Source: Actinomyces johnsonii
GTDB lineage: Bacteria; Actinomycetota; Actinomycetes; Actinomycetales; Actinomycetaceae
Length of the DNA stretch: 64,000 bases
Reading direction: 5' to 3'
Assembly (NCBI RefSeq): GCF_006546835.1
Contig: NZ_VICB01000025.1
Location: forward strand, 1 to 64,000
Part shown: piece by piece, positions 24,236 through 32,623 of the stretch
How the letters are laid out: each line of letters starts with the position of its first letter
Position numbering within the stretch: position 1 is the first letter of the stretch
The notes under the pieces: model-generated
Databases searched by the model: none
Told to the model about the DNA's origin: nothing
What the model saw: the letters and a program-made list of their open reading frames with translations, nothing else
Translations under genes and position numbers: made by a program

Positions 24236-25177
24236 TCAGCGGGCCAGCATCCGTATGAGCGTGACGATGAGGATGAACAGGCCCCAGCCGACTACCTTGC
24301 CCAGGCTCGTGCCGGAGCCCGAGGACGACGCCGAGCCACCCGGCCGGCGCGAGACCCCGTATCGCCCCGCCGCCCCGTAGGAGGGAGGGGGGCCGGGCGG
24401 CACGGTCGGCTGTGGGCCCCCATAGCCCGGGACCCCGCCCGGCACCCAGGGGTCGCCCTGCGGACCTCTGCCGTAGGAGCCGTGCCCGGGCCCGCCATAG
24501 CCCGGCGCAGCAGGCCCGGCGGGGCGGCCGGGCACCGGCACCTGCCCCCCGGGCTGCGCGTTGCGTCCGGGCCGGGCGCCCGAAGGGGCGGCAGGCATCG
24601 GTGGAGCCGGATGCGGCCTGGTCCGTTGAGACGAGGCGCGTGGCGCCGAGGTCCGAGGCGCGGCCGTCGTGGAGGAGGAGCGAGCGGCGGTGTGCGCCAC
24701 GGCCGTGCGCCGGCTTGTCTCCCGCTGCTGCCCGCCGACCTCGTCGGAATCATCACCGCGGCCGCCGTCGTCGAAGAGTGGCGAGCCCATAAGTGGGTCT
24801 CCCAGGACGGAGCCGAAGGGGTCGTCGCCCAGGCCGATGTCGGACGGCTCCCATCCCGTGGGCGCCAGCGACAGGGAGTCGTCGAGGCCACCGTCCCAGG
24901 CCGAGTCGGCCCCGGAGCCGGGACTCGCCCCGTCGCCGGGACCGACCGAAGACGTTCCCATACGGCCGACCCAGGTGCGCAGCTCCGGGGAGCAGGCCGG
25001 GTTGTCGACGATGATCCGGCGCAGATCGGGGCGGACGCCGGCCAGCACCATGAGCCGGCCGGCGTCCGCCCTCGGATCCCGGGCGAGTTGAAGGTCGGGG
25101 TCTTCAGACGCCCCCGCCCTCTCGGTTGCGGTCCTGTAGCCGATTGAGCCGGAGGCGGCATTCGCAACGGTGGTCAT
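24236..25177 (-). CDS. Variant leucine-rich repeat protein with C-terminal membrane anchor
   Basis: 313-aa protein. The N-terminal segment DPDLQLARDPRADAGRLMVL…ACSPELRTWVGRMG is the variant LRR repeat common in actinobacterial membrane proteins. The centre is a long Pro/Gly/Ser/Arg-rich disordered linker. The last ~20 residues (GWGLFILIVTLIRMLAR) form one transmembrane helix. Function unknown. The ATG at 25177 is chosen because upstream codons overlap the csoR promoter region. Confidence 0.7.
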   Translation of the reverse strand: MTTVANAASGSIGYRTATERAGASEDPDLQLARDPRADAGRLMVLAGVRPDLRRIIVDNPACSPELRTWVGRMGTSSVGPGDGASPGSGADSAWDGGLDDSLSLAPTGWEPSDIGLGDDPFGSVLGDPLMGSPLFDDGGRGDDSDEVGGQQRETSRRTAVAHTAARSSSTTAAPRTSAPRASSQRTRPHPAPPMPAAPSGARPGRNAQPGGQVPVPGRPAGPAAPGYGGPGHGSYGRGPQGDPWVPGGVPGYGGPQPTVPPGPPPSYGAAGRYGVSRRPGGSASSSGSGTSLGKVVGWGLFILIVTLIRMLAR

Positions 25178-25266
25178 GACACGAGCATCCCACGCCGCCC
25201 TCCACCTTGTCCCGGATCCGCGCCCATCCGGCCGCACGAACGGACCGGGCGGGCAGCCACCACCAC

Positions 25267-25312
25267 ATACCCCTAGGGGGTACTTGACGCATCTACCCCC
25301 TAGGGGTATGTT
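25267..25312 (+). promoter_or_regulatory. csoR promoter with two CsoR-type operators
   Basis: Two near-identical palindromes, ATACCCCTAGGGGGTAC (25267-25283) and TACCCCCTAGGGGTA (25294-25308), match the G/C-rich CsoR operator type. Between and over them lies TTGACG (25284-25289), then 17 bp, then TATGTT (25307-25312), a good sigma-70-type promoter. The second operator fills the spacer and touches the -10 box, so apo-CsoR binding should block transcription. Confidence 0.85.
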
Positions 25313-25343
25313 CGGCGTCGAACGAGAAGGAGAGGCGACAGAG

Positions 25344-25625
25344 ATGGCCGGATACACCGGGACCAAGGAGGACTACCTCAAGCGCCTGCGCCGTATCGAG
25401 GGGCAGGTTCGGGGCATCTCCCGCATGGTCGAGGAGGACACCTACTGCATCGACGTCCTCACGCAGATCTCCGCCGCCACCAAGGCGCTCCAGGCCGTGA
25501 GCCTGGGCCTGTTGGAGGATCACATGAGCCACTGCGTCCTGCACGCGGCCCAGGCGGGCGACGAGGAGGGTATGGCCAAGATCCGCGAGGCCTCCGACGC
25601 CATCGCCCGGCTCGTCCGGTCCTGA
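25344..25625 (+). CDS. csoR: Copper-sensing transcriptional repressor CsoR
   Basis: 93-aa all-helical DUF156 repressor. The Cu(I) ligands are at the expected positions, Cys35, His60 and Cys64 (family Cys-His-Cys fingerprint), with RLRRIEGQVRGI in helix 1. Copper binding releases it from the two operators upstream. An ATG at 25308 lies inside the -10 box, so 25344, with GAAGGAG before it, is the start. It heads a copper-handling group (copZ, then copA further on). Confidence 0.9.
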   Translation: MAGYTGTKEDYLKRLRRIEGQVRGISRMVEEDTYCIDVLTQISAATKALQAVSLGLLEDHMSHCVLHAAQAGDEEGMAKIREASDAIARLVRS

Positions 25626-25711
25626 GCCCCAGCCCGGGCCGCTGGACCGGGCCGCCTCGTTCCCGTTCCACTTCAATCGCCTTTCTTCACACACTTCCCA
25701 AGGAGTGAAAG

Positions 25712-25981
25712 ATGACCGAGTTCACCGCCGACGGCGTCGACCGCACCACCACCCTGAAGGTCTCCGGACTCACCTGCGCACACTGCGTCGCCCACGTCAC
25801 TGAGGAGCTCGAGGCGCTCGACGGCGTCAAGGATGTCTCCGTTCTGCTCAACAAGGGCGGGCAGTCCACCGTCACCGTGCTCTCCGACGTCCGCCTCGAG
25901 GACGCGGCCCTGGCCGAGGCCATTGATGAGGCCGGGGACTACACGCTGGACGCCGTCGAGCGCGACGTCCGCGAGAGCTGA
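25712..25981 (+). CDS. copZ: Heavy-metal-associated copper chaperone (CopZ-like)
   Basis: 89-aa single HMA domain with the metal-binding motif GLTCAHC (Cys22, Cys25) and the ferredoxin-like beta-alpha pattern. It carries Cu(I) to the CopA ATPase. AAGGAGTG precedes the ATG. It follows csoR by 86 bp and is probably cotranscribed. The C-terminal part is longer and more acidic than usual for CopZ. Confidence 0.85.
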   Translation: MTEFTADGVDRTTTLKVSGLTCAHCVAHVTEELEALDGVKDVSVLLNKGGQSTVTVLSDVRLEDAALAEAIDEAGDYTLDAVERDVRES

Positions 25982-26173
25982 GCCGACCGACCGCCATTCA
26001 GTCACCGGCGCGCCCCGTAGCTTTCATGCCGTCTCAGTCGGCGGACATCCCGCGTGCTCGACATACGATCTCCCGATCGTGTCGCCGCGAGGGACCGGCC
26101 GGCCGAACGGGTTTGTCGCGCCCCGCGGGACCGGTACCGGATCATGCCCTGAAGATCGCATTGGAGAATGCTC

Positions 26174-28174
26174 ATGCCGATGTCCCGTCCCCGACGGCTC
26201 CTCGGGGCGGCAGCGCTCGCCGTCGCCCTGACAGCCCCAGCCTTCACCACGGCACAGGCCGTGCCCCGCAGCGCCGAGAGTCCGGCCGCCGGCCCGGTGA
26301 CCACAGCCATTGAGGCGCCCGACGCCCAGCTGGCCGCCGGCGAGCACAACGGTATCCGCACCTGGACCCATGACAAGGCCAGCAAGGCGACCGAAGGCGC
26401 CGTCGCCCCTGAGGAAGTGCGCCAGTCCCCGTTCTACTCCGTGCGCGTGGCCCCGGTCTCCGCACCCGATCAGACGCAGGACTCTTTCACCTACCTGAGC
26501 GTTCCACGCAACGGCAAGGATAAGGAGGGCTACACGGCCGAGGACGGCGCCGACTACGCCGCCACGACGAAGGCGACCATGTCCTGGTCGACCTTCGAGT
26601 ACAGCCCGCAGGTCAAGGAGGTCTTCGTCTACGTGACGCTCCTGAACGGGGCCTCAGTCAAGGACCCGAGCGACATCACGATCCGCCCCACCTCCACAGA
26701 GGACAAGAACATCAAGGTCGAGGCCATTGAGAACGAAGGCCGCACCGCGAAGATCCGGGTCCCCTACTCTCAGAACGGCTACCGGCTCTCGGTGGAGTTC
26801 CCCTCGCAGACGGTCAGCACCTATGCCGACAAGGACGGCGTTCTCGGCGAGGAGTCGGACTCGAGGACCTTCCTGGAGTCCGAGCCCCGCAACGCGATGC
26901 TCCTGTTCGCTCAGCCCCAGGCCCCTGAGGGCACGGTTCCTGATGCTGGCGCCCCCGAGGTCCTGAGGGTGACGCCGGGCGACATCAGCGCACTCGACGA
27001 GACTGCCCGTGCGGACTCCTCGAAGAACACCCTCTACTTCGGGCCGGGCGTCTACTCCATGGGCTCAACGCACCTGCCCCAGCTGCCCGGCAACATCAGT
27101 CGGGTCTATCTGGCGCCGGGCGCCTTCGTCAAGGGCGGCTTCCACTTCGCCGACAACGGGGCCGCAGAGTACCGGGTGACGGGGTACGGCGTCCTGTCCG
27201 GAGAGGAGTACGTCTACGAGGCGGACACGCTCGACGGTTTTAAGTCCTTCCAGGACTCGACTCACTCCAGGAACGGCGACTGCCACGCGGACTGCGCCAA
27301 GCCGCTGCGTTTCAGCTCCTCCAACGCAGCGCAGCACCTCACCCTCCAAGGAGTAACCATGAAGGAGCCCCCGTACCACTCCTTCGTGATCTACGGCAAC
27401 GAGAACACCTTCCGCATGAACGTGAACAACTACCAGCAGGTGGGCGCCTGGTATTGGCAGACCGATGGCCTGGAGATGTACTCCGACCCCGACCAGGGCA
27501 GGTCCACCCTGGAGAACTCCTTCTTCCACGCCAACGACGATGTCTTCAAGCTCTACCACTCCAAGGTGGATCTCCGTAATAACGTCGTCTGGAAGGGCCA
27601 GAATGGCCCGGTGTTCCAGTGGGGGTGGACTCCAAGGAACATCGACGACGTCACCACAACCGACACGGCGATCATTCACAGCCGGATGTTCTCCCGCGAC
27701 GTCGTCCACAACTCCTGTGTCTTCAACTCGGCCCGGCACTTGGATGCCCCGGAAGCGACGAACACAGCCAATCCGTCCACAACGGTCAGCAACATGACCT
27801 TCACGAACACCCGAGTCGAAGGCAGCGTCAACTGCGCGATCCGCATGTACGGACTGTCCAACACCGAGAACATCACGATCGACGGGCTAGTCATTGACGG
27901 CTGGAACGGGCAGAGCACCGACCTCGCCCAGAGCCGGATCCAGATGCTGACCAACAAGAACGGTCAGAAGGTGCGTTTCGGCTCGGCCGACAGCACCGTC
28001 AAGGGCCTGAACATTCGCGATTACAAGGTGGGACAAGGGGGTGGCGCCACCGGAGCCAAGCCGGCTACCTACACCACCATCACCCTGGACCAGAACAACT
28101 GGCAATCAGACAAGCCCGGGCGGCTCAACTTCGACGCCGAGCTCTGGGGGCGCTGGACAGCAACCGGCCAGTGA
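26174..28174 (+). CDS. Secreted GH49-type dextranase
   Basis: 666-aa protein with a Sec signal peptide (RPRRLLGAAALAVALTAPAFTTAQA). It is similar in layout to GH49 dextranases/isopullulanases: an N-terminal beta-sandwich domain, then a right-handed beta-helix containing YFGPGVYSMGS, the GAWYWQTDGLEMYSD and FFHANDDVFKLYHS blocks. The Asp residues there (QTDG, NDDV) match the catalytic aspartates of the family. It should cut alpha-1,6-glucan (dextran) outside the cell, relevant in dental plaque. The start at 26174 suits GGAGA at 26163-26167; 26168 is also possible. It sits between copZ and copA, an unexpected place. Confidence 0.8.
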   Translation: MPMSRPRRLLGAAALAVALTAPAFTTAQAVPRSAESPAAGPVTTAIEAPDAQLAAGEHNGIRTWTHDKASKATEGAVAPEEVRQSPFYSVRVAPVSAPDQTQDSFTYLSVPRNGKDKEGYTAEDGADYAATTKATMSWSTFEYSPQVKEVFVYVTLLNGASVKDPSDITIRPTSTEDKNIKVEAIENEGRTAKIRVPYSQNGYRLSVEFPSQTVSTYADKDGVLGEESDSRTFLESEPRNAMLLFAQPQAPEGTVPDAGAPEVLRVTPGDISALDETARADSSKNTLYFGPGVYSMGSTHLPQLPGNISRVYLAPGAFVKGGFHFADNGAAEYRVTGYGVLSGEEYVYEADTLDGFKSFQDSTHSRNGDCHADCAKPLRFSSSNAAQHLTLQGVTMKEPPYHSFVIYGNENTFRMNVNNYQQVGAWYWQTDGLEMYSDPDQGRSTLENSFFHANDDVFKLYHSKVDLRNNVVWKGQNGPVFQWGWTPRNIDDVTTTDTAIIHSRMFSRDVVHNSCVFNSARHLDAPEATNTANPSTTVSNMTFTNTRVEGSVNCAIRMYGLSNTENITIDGLVIDGWNGQSTDLAQSRIQMLTNKNGQKVRFGSADSTVKGLNIRDYKVGQGGGATGAKPATYTTITLDQNNWQSDKPGRLNFDAELWGRWTATGQ

Positions 28175-28287
28175 ACGGCCAGTGATCAAACACTGGCCAA
28201 CCAGCAGCCGCCCAGCGACCAACCGTTGACGCCGCCTCCCACGGTTCCCGGCGGGACGCCGTCGGGCGGCAGCAGAAGGAGACTCGT

Positions 28288-30939
28288 ATGAGTACATCAA
28301 CCGCTCAGGAGCAGGACGAGCAGCTGCGCACCGTCAACCTCTCCATCGGGGGCATGACCTGCGCCAGCTGCGTGGCCCGGGTCGAGAAGAAACTGGGCAA
28401 GCTCAACGGCGTGACAGCCTCGGTCAACCTCGCCACCGAGTCCGCCCGCGTCACCGCCCCGAGCACGGTAAGCGTCGATGATCTCCTTGCTGCTGTCGCC
28501 CGCGCCGGCTACTCCGGCGCCCTGCTGGGCACCGGCTCGCAGGACGAGTCCGCGAAGGAGAATTCTCAGCGTCCGTCTGCGGACTCGGCGGCAGCGGCGT
28601 CGGCCCCGGCCAAAAAGACGCCGACCCCGACGTCAACAGGCCCTGAGGCCTCGGCGACGACATCCTCATCGGCCACCTCGGCCTCACCAGCGACCCCTGC
28701 CGCACCGTCGGGGACGGCAGCGGCGTCGGAGTCCTCCCGGCCGGCCTTGGGCGCCTCGCACGTGGAGCGGGCCGCCGACCTGCGCCTGAGGCTCATCTAC
28801 AGCCTCATCCTGTCGGTGCCGATCATGGCGATCTCCATGGTGCCGGCTCTCCAGATGCCCGGCTGGCAGTGGACGGTGGCGCTTATGGCGCTGCCGGTGG
28901 CGACCTGGGGGGCGTGGCCCTTCCACAAGGCGGCCTTCCGGGCGCTGCGCCACGGCGCCTTCACCATGGACACCCTCGTGTCGCTGGGAGTCATCGCGGC
29001 GACCGGTTGGAGCCTGTGGGCGCTGCTGCTCGGCGGGGCCGGGCACATCGGCATGCGGATGAGCATGGAGCTGCTGCCGCGCTCACAGGGGCACGCCGCC
29101 CACATGTACTTCGAGTCGGCCGCCTGGGTGACCACCTTCCTGCTGGCGGGCCGCTATGCCGAGGCGCGCGCCAAGTACCGCTCCGGCGACGCCCTGCGCG
29201 CTCTGCTCGAGCTGGGTGCCAAGGAGGTGACCCGAGTGGTCCTCACCTCGCCTTCGGGCAGTCGCGACGCCATCGACGTCCTGGATGCCGACGGCACGCC
29301 GCGCGCGGAGGTCTCCCGCACCGAGGAACGCATCAGCATCGAGGATCTGGCTGCCGGGGACCTGTTCCTCGTGCGACCGGGCGAGAAGGTGGCCACCGAC
29401 GGCGTCGTCGTCGAGGGCCGCTCGGCCGTGGACGCCTCGCTGCTGACCGGCGAGTCCGTGCCCACCGAGGTCGAGGCCGGGCAGGCCGTCACCGGGGCGA
29501 CCGTCAACACCTCCGGTGTCCTGCTGGTACGGGCCACGGCCGTGGGCGAGGGGACGACGCTGGCCCGGATCGGCCAGATGGTGACGGCCGCGCAGGCGGG
29601 CAAGGCCCCGGTCCAGCGCCTGGCCGACAAGATCTCTGGGGTGTTCGTGCCGATCGTCCTGCTGCTGTCGGCCGCGACCCTGGCGGGCTGGCTGCTCACC
29701 GGCAACAGCCCACAGGCGGCCTTCACCGCCGCGGTGGCCGTGCTCGTCATCGCCTGCCCCTGCGCGCTGGGACTGGCCACGCCGACGGCGCTGCTGGTCG
29801 GCTCGGGCCGGGCGGCCCAGCTCGGCGTGGTCATCAAGGGCCCGGAGGTACTGGAGTCGACACGGACGCTGGACACGATGGTCATGGACAAGACCGGGAC
29901 GGTCACCCAGGGGCGCATGAGCCTGGACGTCGAAGCCTGCCGCGAGGTGTGCGGGCCGGCCGCTGGCTCGTCTGAGGAATCGCACGGCGCTGCGGGCCCG
30001 GCCCCGCTCGGGGACGAGGCGCTGCGCCTGGCGGGCGCGGTCGAGTCGGCCTCCGAGCACCCGGTGGCCGCGGCGATCACGAAGGCCGCCCGCGAGCGCC
30101 TGGACGCCCTACCGGCGGTTACCGGCTTCTCCAACCACGAGGGCAGGGGCGTATCGGGAACCGTGGAGGGCCAGCGGGTGGCGGTGGGCCGGCCGGGATG
30201 GCTCGCCGACGAGATGGGCGTGGAGGTTCCTAAAGCTCTCAGCGCCGCCGTGGAGGAGGCCCAGGACTCCGGGGCGACCGCCGTCGTCGTCGCGGTCAGT
30301 GCGGCGGATACCACCGACGCCACCGACACCGTCGAGGCTGGGGCCGACGCCGACAAGGAGCCGCTGCAGGCGGTGGCGGTCCTCGTGGTGCGCGACACGG
30401 TGCGGTCCTCCTCGCGAGCCGCCGTGGCCGCGCTGCGGGAGCTGGGGATCCGCCCGGTGCTGCTGACCGGGGACAACGCCCGGGCCGCCGAGCACGTGGC
30501 GGCCCAGGTGGGGATCGACGCCGCCGAGGTGCGCGCCGAGGTACTGCCCACCGACAAGCGGGACGTCGTCGCCGCGCTGCAGGCCGAGGGCGCGGTGGTC
30601 GGCATGGTGGGCGACGGGGTCAACGACGCCGCCGCCCTGGCCCAGGCCGGCACGCAGGGGCTGGGCCTGGCCATGGGGTCGGGGGCGGACGTGGCCATCG
30701 AGGCCGCCGACATCACCCTGGTGCGCACGGATCTGGACGCCGCGGTGGCGGCGGTGCGGGTGTCGCGGGCGACCCTGCGGATCATCCGCCAGAACCTGTT
30801 CTGGGCCTTCGCCTACAACGTGGCCGCGATCCCGCTGGCGGCCGCCGGACTGCTCAACCCGATGATCGCCGGGGCCGCCATGGCCGCCTCCAGCGTCATC
30901 GTGGTCACCAACTCCCTGCGCCTGCGCCGCGCAGGCTGA
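28288..30939 (+). CDS. copA: Cu(I)-exporting P1B-type ATPase CopA
   Basis: 883-aa P-type ATPase. An N-terminal HMA domain (GGMTCASC, Cys25/Cys28) is followed by an unusually long Ala/Ser/Thr/Pro linker (about 85-155), then transmembrane segments. The transport motif is CPC (Cys490-Pro-Cys492 in IACPCALGLATP), the phosphorylation site DKTGT at Asp534, and the hinge GDGVNDAAAL. It exports Cu(I) from the cytoplasm. AGAAGGAGA precedes the ATG. It belongs functionally with csoR and copZ, although the dextranase gene lies between. Confidence 0.9.
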   Translation: MSTSTAQEQDEQLRTVNLSIGGMTCASCVARVEKKLGKLNGVTASVNLATESARVTAPSTVSVDDLLAAVARAGYSGALLGTGSQDESAKENSQRPSADSAAAASAPAKKTPTPTSTGPEASATTSSSATSASPATPAAPSGTAAASESSRPALGASHVERAADLRLRLIYSLILSVPIMAISMVPALQMPGWQWTVALMALPVATWGAWPFHKAAFRALRHGAFTMDTLVSLGVIAATGWSLWALLLGGAGHIGMRMSMELLPRSQGHAAHMYFESAAWVTTFLLAGRYAEARAKYRSGDALRALLELGAKEVTRVVLTSPSGSRDAIDVLDADGTPRAEVSRTEERISIEDLAAGDLFLVRPGEKVATDGVVVEGRSAVDASLLTGESVPTEVEAGQAVTGATVNTSGVLLVRATAVGEGTTLARIGQMVTAAQAGKAPVQRLADKISGVFVPIVLLLSAATLAGWLLTGNSPQAAFTAAVAVLVIACPCALGLATPTALLVGSGRAAQLGVVIKGPEVLESTRTLDTMVMDKTGTVTQGRMSLDVEACREVCGPAAGSSEESHGAAGPAPLGDEALRLAGAVESASEHPVAAAITKAARERLDALPAVTGFSNHEGRGVSGTVEGQRVAVGRPGWLADEMGVEVPKALSAAVEEAQDSGATAVVVAVSAADTTDATDTVEAGADADKEPLQAVAVLVVRDTVRSSSRAAVAALRELGIRPVLLTGDNARAAEHVAAQVGIDAAEVRAEVLPTDKRDVVAALQAEGAVVGMVGDGVNDAAALAQAGTQGLGLAMGSGADVAIEAADITLVRTDLDAAVAAVRVSRATLRIIRQNLFWAFAYNVAAIPLAAAGLLNPMIAGAAMAASSVIVVTNSLRLRRAG

Positions 30940-30962
30940 CCGGGCCTGGTCCGATGTGAGGT

Positions 30963-31005
30963 CTCGGCGTCGAGAACCGCCGCATGAGTGGTTCTCGACG
31001 CCGAG
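30963..31005. terminator. Bidirectional terminator between copA and an esterase gene
   Basis: Perfect 16-bp stem (30963-30978 with 30990-31005) and an 11-nt loop, centred between the convergent copA and esterase genes. Confidence 0.75.
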
Positions 31006-31071
31006 CCCCTGGGCCGGGTACACCGTTGCGCGCCTGCGGGCCTCGTGAGTCCGCAGAGCGGCGCGGTGCGC

Positions 31072-32067
31072 TCAGCCCGCCTTGGTCAGGTGGGCGATGA
31101 TGCCGTCGATGTCCTGCTGCAGCCGCTCCGGGCGCACGAAGTGGGTCCCCGAGTCCTCATAGCGCTCGTGAGGGATACCAGCGGCCTCCAGGGCACCGCC
31201 GAAGGTCCTCTGGGTCGGCAGAACAAAGGTCTCATTCACATCGGGATCGGTGCCGGAGACGAGGAAGATGCGCTTGCCCCGGTAGCTCTCGATGTGCTCC
31301 ATCGGGTTGTCGGCGCTCACACGCGCCTCATCCCAGGGGAAGCCATAGATGGTGCCGCCCTTGAGCTCAACCAGCGCGGAGGAAAGATTGGCCCAGTTGG
31401 TAACGGTGCCTCCGATTGGCCCCCGCAGGTCGGCGGGTCCCGAGTGGCTGGAGACGGAGGCGAAGTGACCGTAGTACTTGGCGGTGTACTTCAGGGCCCC
31501 GAAGCCGCCCATTGAGAAGCCGGAGACGGCGCGCCCCGAGAACTCCGCGATGGTGCTGAACGTGGCGTCGACCCAGGGGATGAGCTCGCTTATGTGGAAG
31601 GTCTCCCAGTTGCGCGGCCCGGCATTCGAGGACACCGGGTTGGAGTACCAGCCGGCCCTGCCGCCGTCGGGCATGACGACGATGAGATCGCGACCTGCGG
31701 TCACGTCCCGAATGCCCAGGTTGTCGAATGCCCTGAAGTCGGCATCGCCTCCGTGGAGCAGGTAGAGCACCGGGTAGCGGCGCGAGGAGGTATAGCCCTC
31801 GGGCAGGAGCACGTTGACGGCCGGATTCCACCCGATGGACGGCGTGGAGAACCGGTAGTACTGCATGCGGCCACCGTCCTGGTACTCCACAATGTTCAGG
31901 CCCGCGGCCTGGGCAGGGGCCGAGGCGCCCACGGAAGCGCCGGCGCCCATAGCGACGAGGGCGGCGACCCCGCCCACGCCTTTGAGCATGTTGCGTCGAT
32001 TGATTGCTCGGCCGCCCGAAGGGAGGGGCGGGGCTTCGGTCATCGGTTGGTCAGATCTCTGATTCAT
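31072..32067 (-). CDS. Secreted esterase of the antigen 85 / esterase D family (Tat substrate)
   Basis: 331-aa protein. The N terminus NRRNMLKGVGGVAALVAMG is a twin-arginine-type signal (one Arg pair, then a hydrophobic stretch). The mature part is an alpha/beta-hydrolase of the putative esterase family: YPVLYLLHGG oxyanion region, nucleophile Ser185 in GFSMGGFGALK, and His in SGTHFVRP. Relatives include mycolyltransferase-like and feruloyl-esterase-like enzymes; the substrate is not predictable. The start at 32067 has AAGGAG 11 nt upstream, while the in-frame region beyond is promoter DNA. Confidence 0.8.
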   Translation of the reverse strand: MNQRSDQPMTEAPPLPSGGRAINRRNMLKGVGGVAALVAMGAGASVGASAPAQAAGLNIVEYQDGGRMQYYRFSTPSIGWNPAVNVLLPEGYTSSRRYPVLYLLHGGDADFRAFDNLGIRDVTAGRDLIVVMPDGGRAGWYSNPVSSNAGPRNWETFHISELIPWVDATFSTIAEFSGRAVSGFSMGGFGALKYTAKYYGHFASVSSHSGPADLRGPIGGTVTNWANLSSALVELKGGTIYGFPWDEARVSADNPMEHIESYRGKRIFLVSGTDPDVNETFVLPTQRTFGGALEAAGIPHERYEDSGTHFVRPERLQQDIDGIIAHLTKAG

Positions 32068-32204
32068 GGGATGTACAGCTCCTTGCTGTGTCATTGATCG
32101 CGAAGGAGGGGAGCCCTCTCTCAGACCGCCTCCATCGGCTGATGGCTGCGGCGACGGCCGTCGCGACCCCGTCATGGCGTTCGCGACCGCCATCGCCAAT
32201 AATA

Positions 32205-32232
32205 CTCATTATTTACCGGTATAAAATATAGA
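32205..32232. promoter_or_regulatory. AT-rich promoter island upstream of the sulfur amino acid genes
   Basis: A marked AT-rich stretch in GC-rich DNA (ATTATTTACCGGTATAAAAT within it) containing TATAAA at 32220-32225, TATAGA at 32227-32232 and the palindrome TACCGGTA. It lies about 50 bp before the plus-strand leader ORF, and its other strand has TATATT/TTTATA boxes facing the esterase gene. It is therefore a probable divergent promoter; no clear -35 box is visible. Confidence 0.5.
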
Positions 32233-32280
32233 TTGGCTCCTTCCCGGAGAATCCCTCCCGCCCCTCAGGAGGCCCGGGCG

Positions 32281-32406
32281 ATGGACCAGCGAGGTGGCGC
32301 CGACCGCGGCGCGCCCGCTATGCTCTGCGCCATGACGACTTCTCTGCCCCAGGCCCGCACGATGATGGTGCGCACCCTTGGCGAGGGTCGAATGTGCATG
32401 CGCTGA
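32281..32406 (+). CDS. Met/Cys-rich leader peptide upstream of patB-metB
   Basis: 41-codon ORF with a good Shine-Dalgarno (AGGAGG, 8 nt before ATG). It has 7 Met and 2 Cys: MLCAM in the middle, a Met-Met pair, and RMCMR right before the stop. Just after the stop are a 7-bp stem (32405-32411 with 32420-32426) and a GC stem (32480-32486 with 32493-32499). The genes downstream make homocysteine and methionine, so this is a good candidate for ribosome-mediated attenuation that senses Met or Cys supply. Confidence 0.6.
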   Translation: MDQRGGADRGAPAMLCAMTTSLPQARTMMVRTLGEGRMCMR

Positions 32407-32623
32407 CAGCGCCAGCCGTCGCTGTCTGACAGATAACGGTGAGAGTCCGAGCCGCTTGAAACCGGTTCGTCGCACTCCGCGGAGGCCCCGCCGCCTCCGT
32501 GTTCATCTCTCCAGCACCCCGCCACCCCGGCCGGCCCGCGCGCCGGCCGCCCCGGAACGCCCTGTGCCGACGCACCGCGTCCGCGCACCAGGTCGCGCCC
32601 GGGCCCCGAGAGGACCCTCAGCC

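Noticed and set aside
32407-32623. SAM or cobalamin riboswitch upstream of patB
   Set aside because: None of the conserved core sequences I know for SAM-I, SAM-II, SAM-IV or B12 box are visible; a translated leader fits better.
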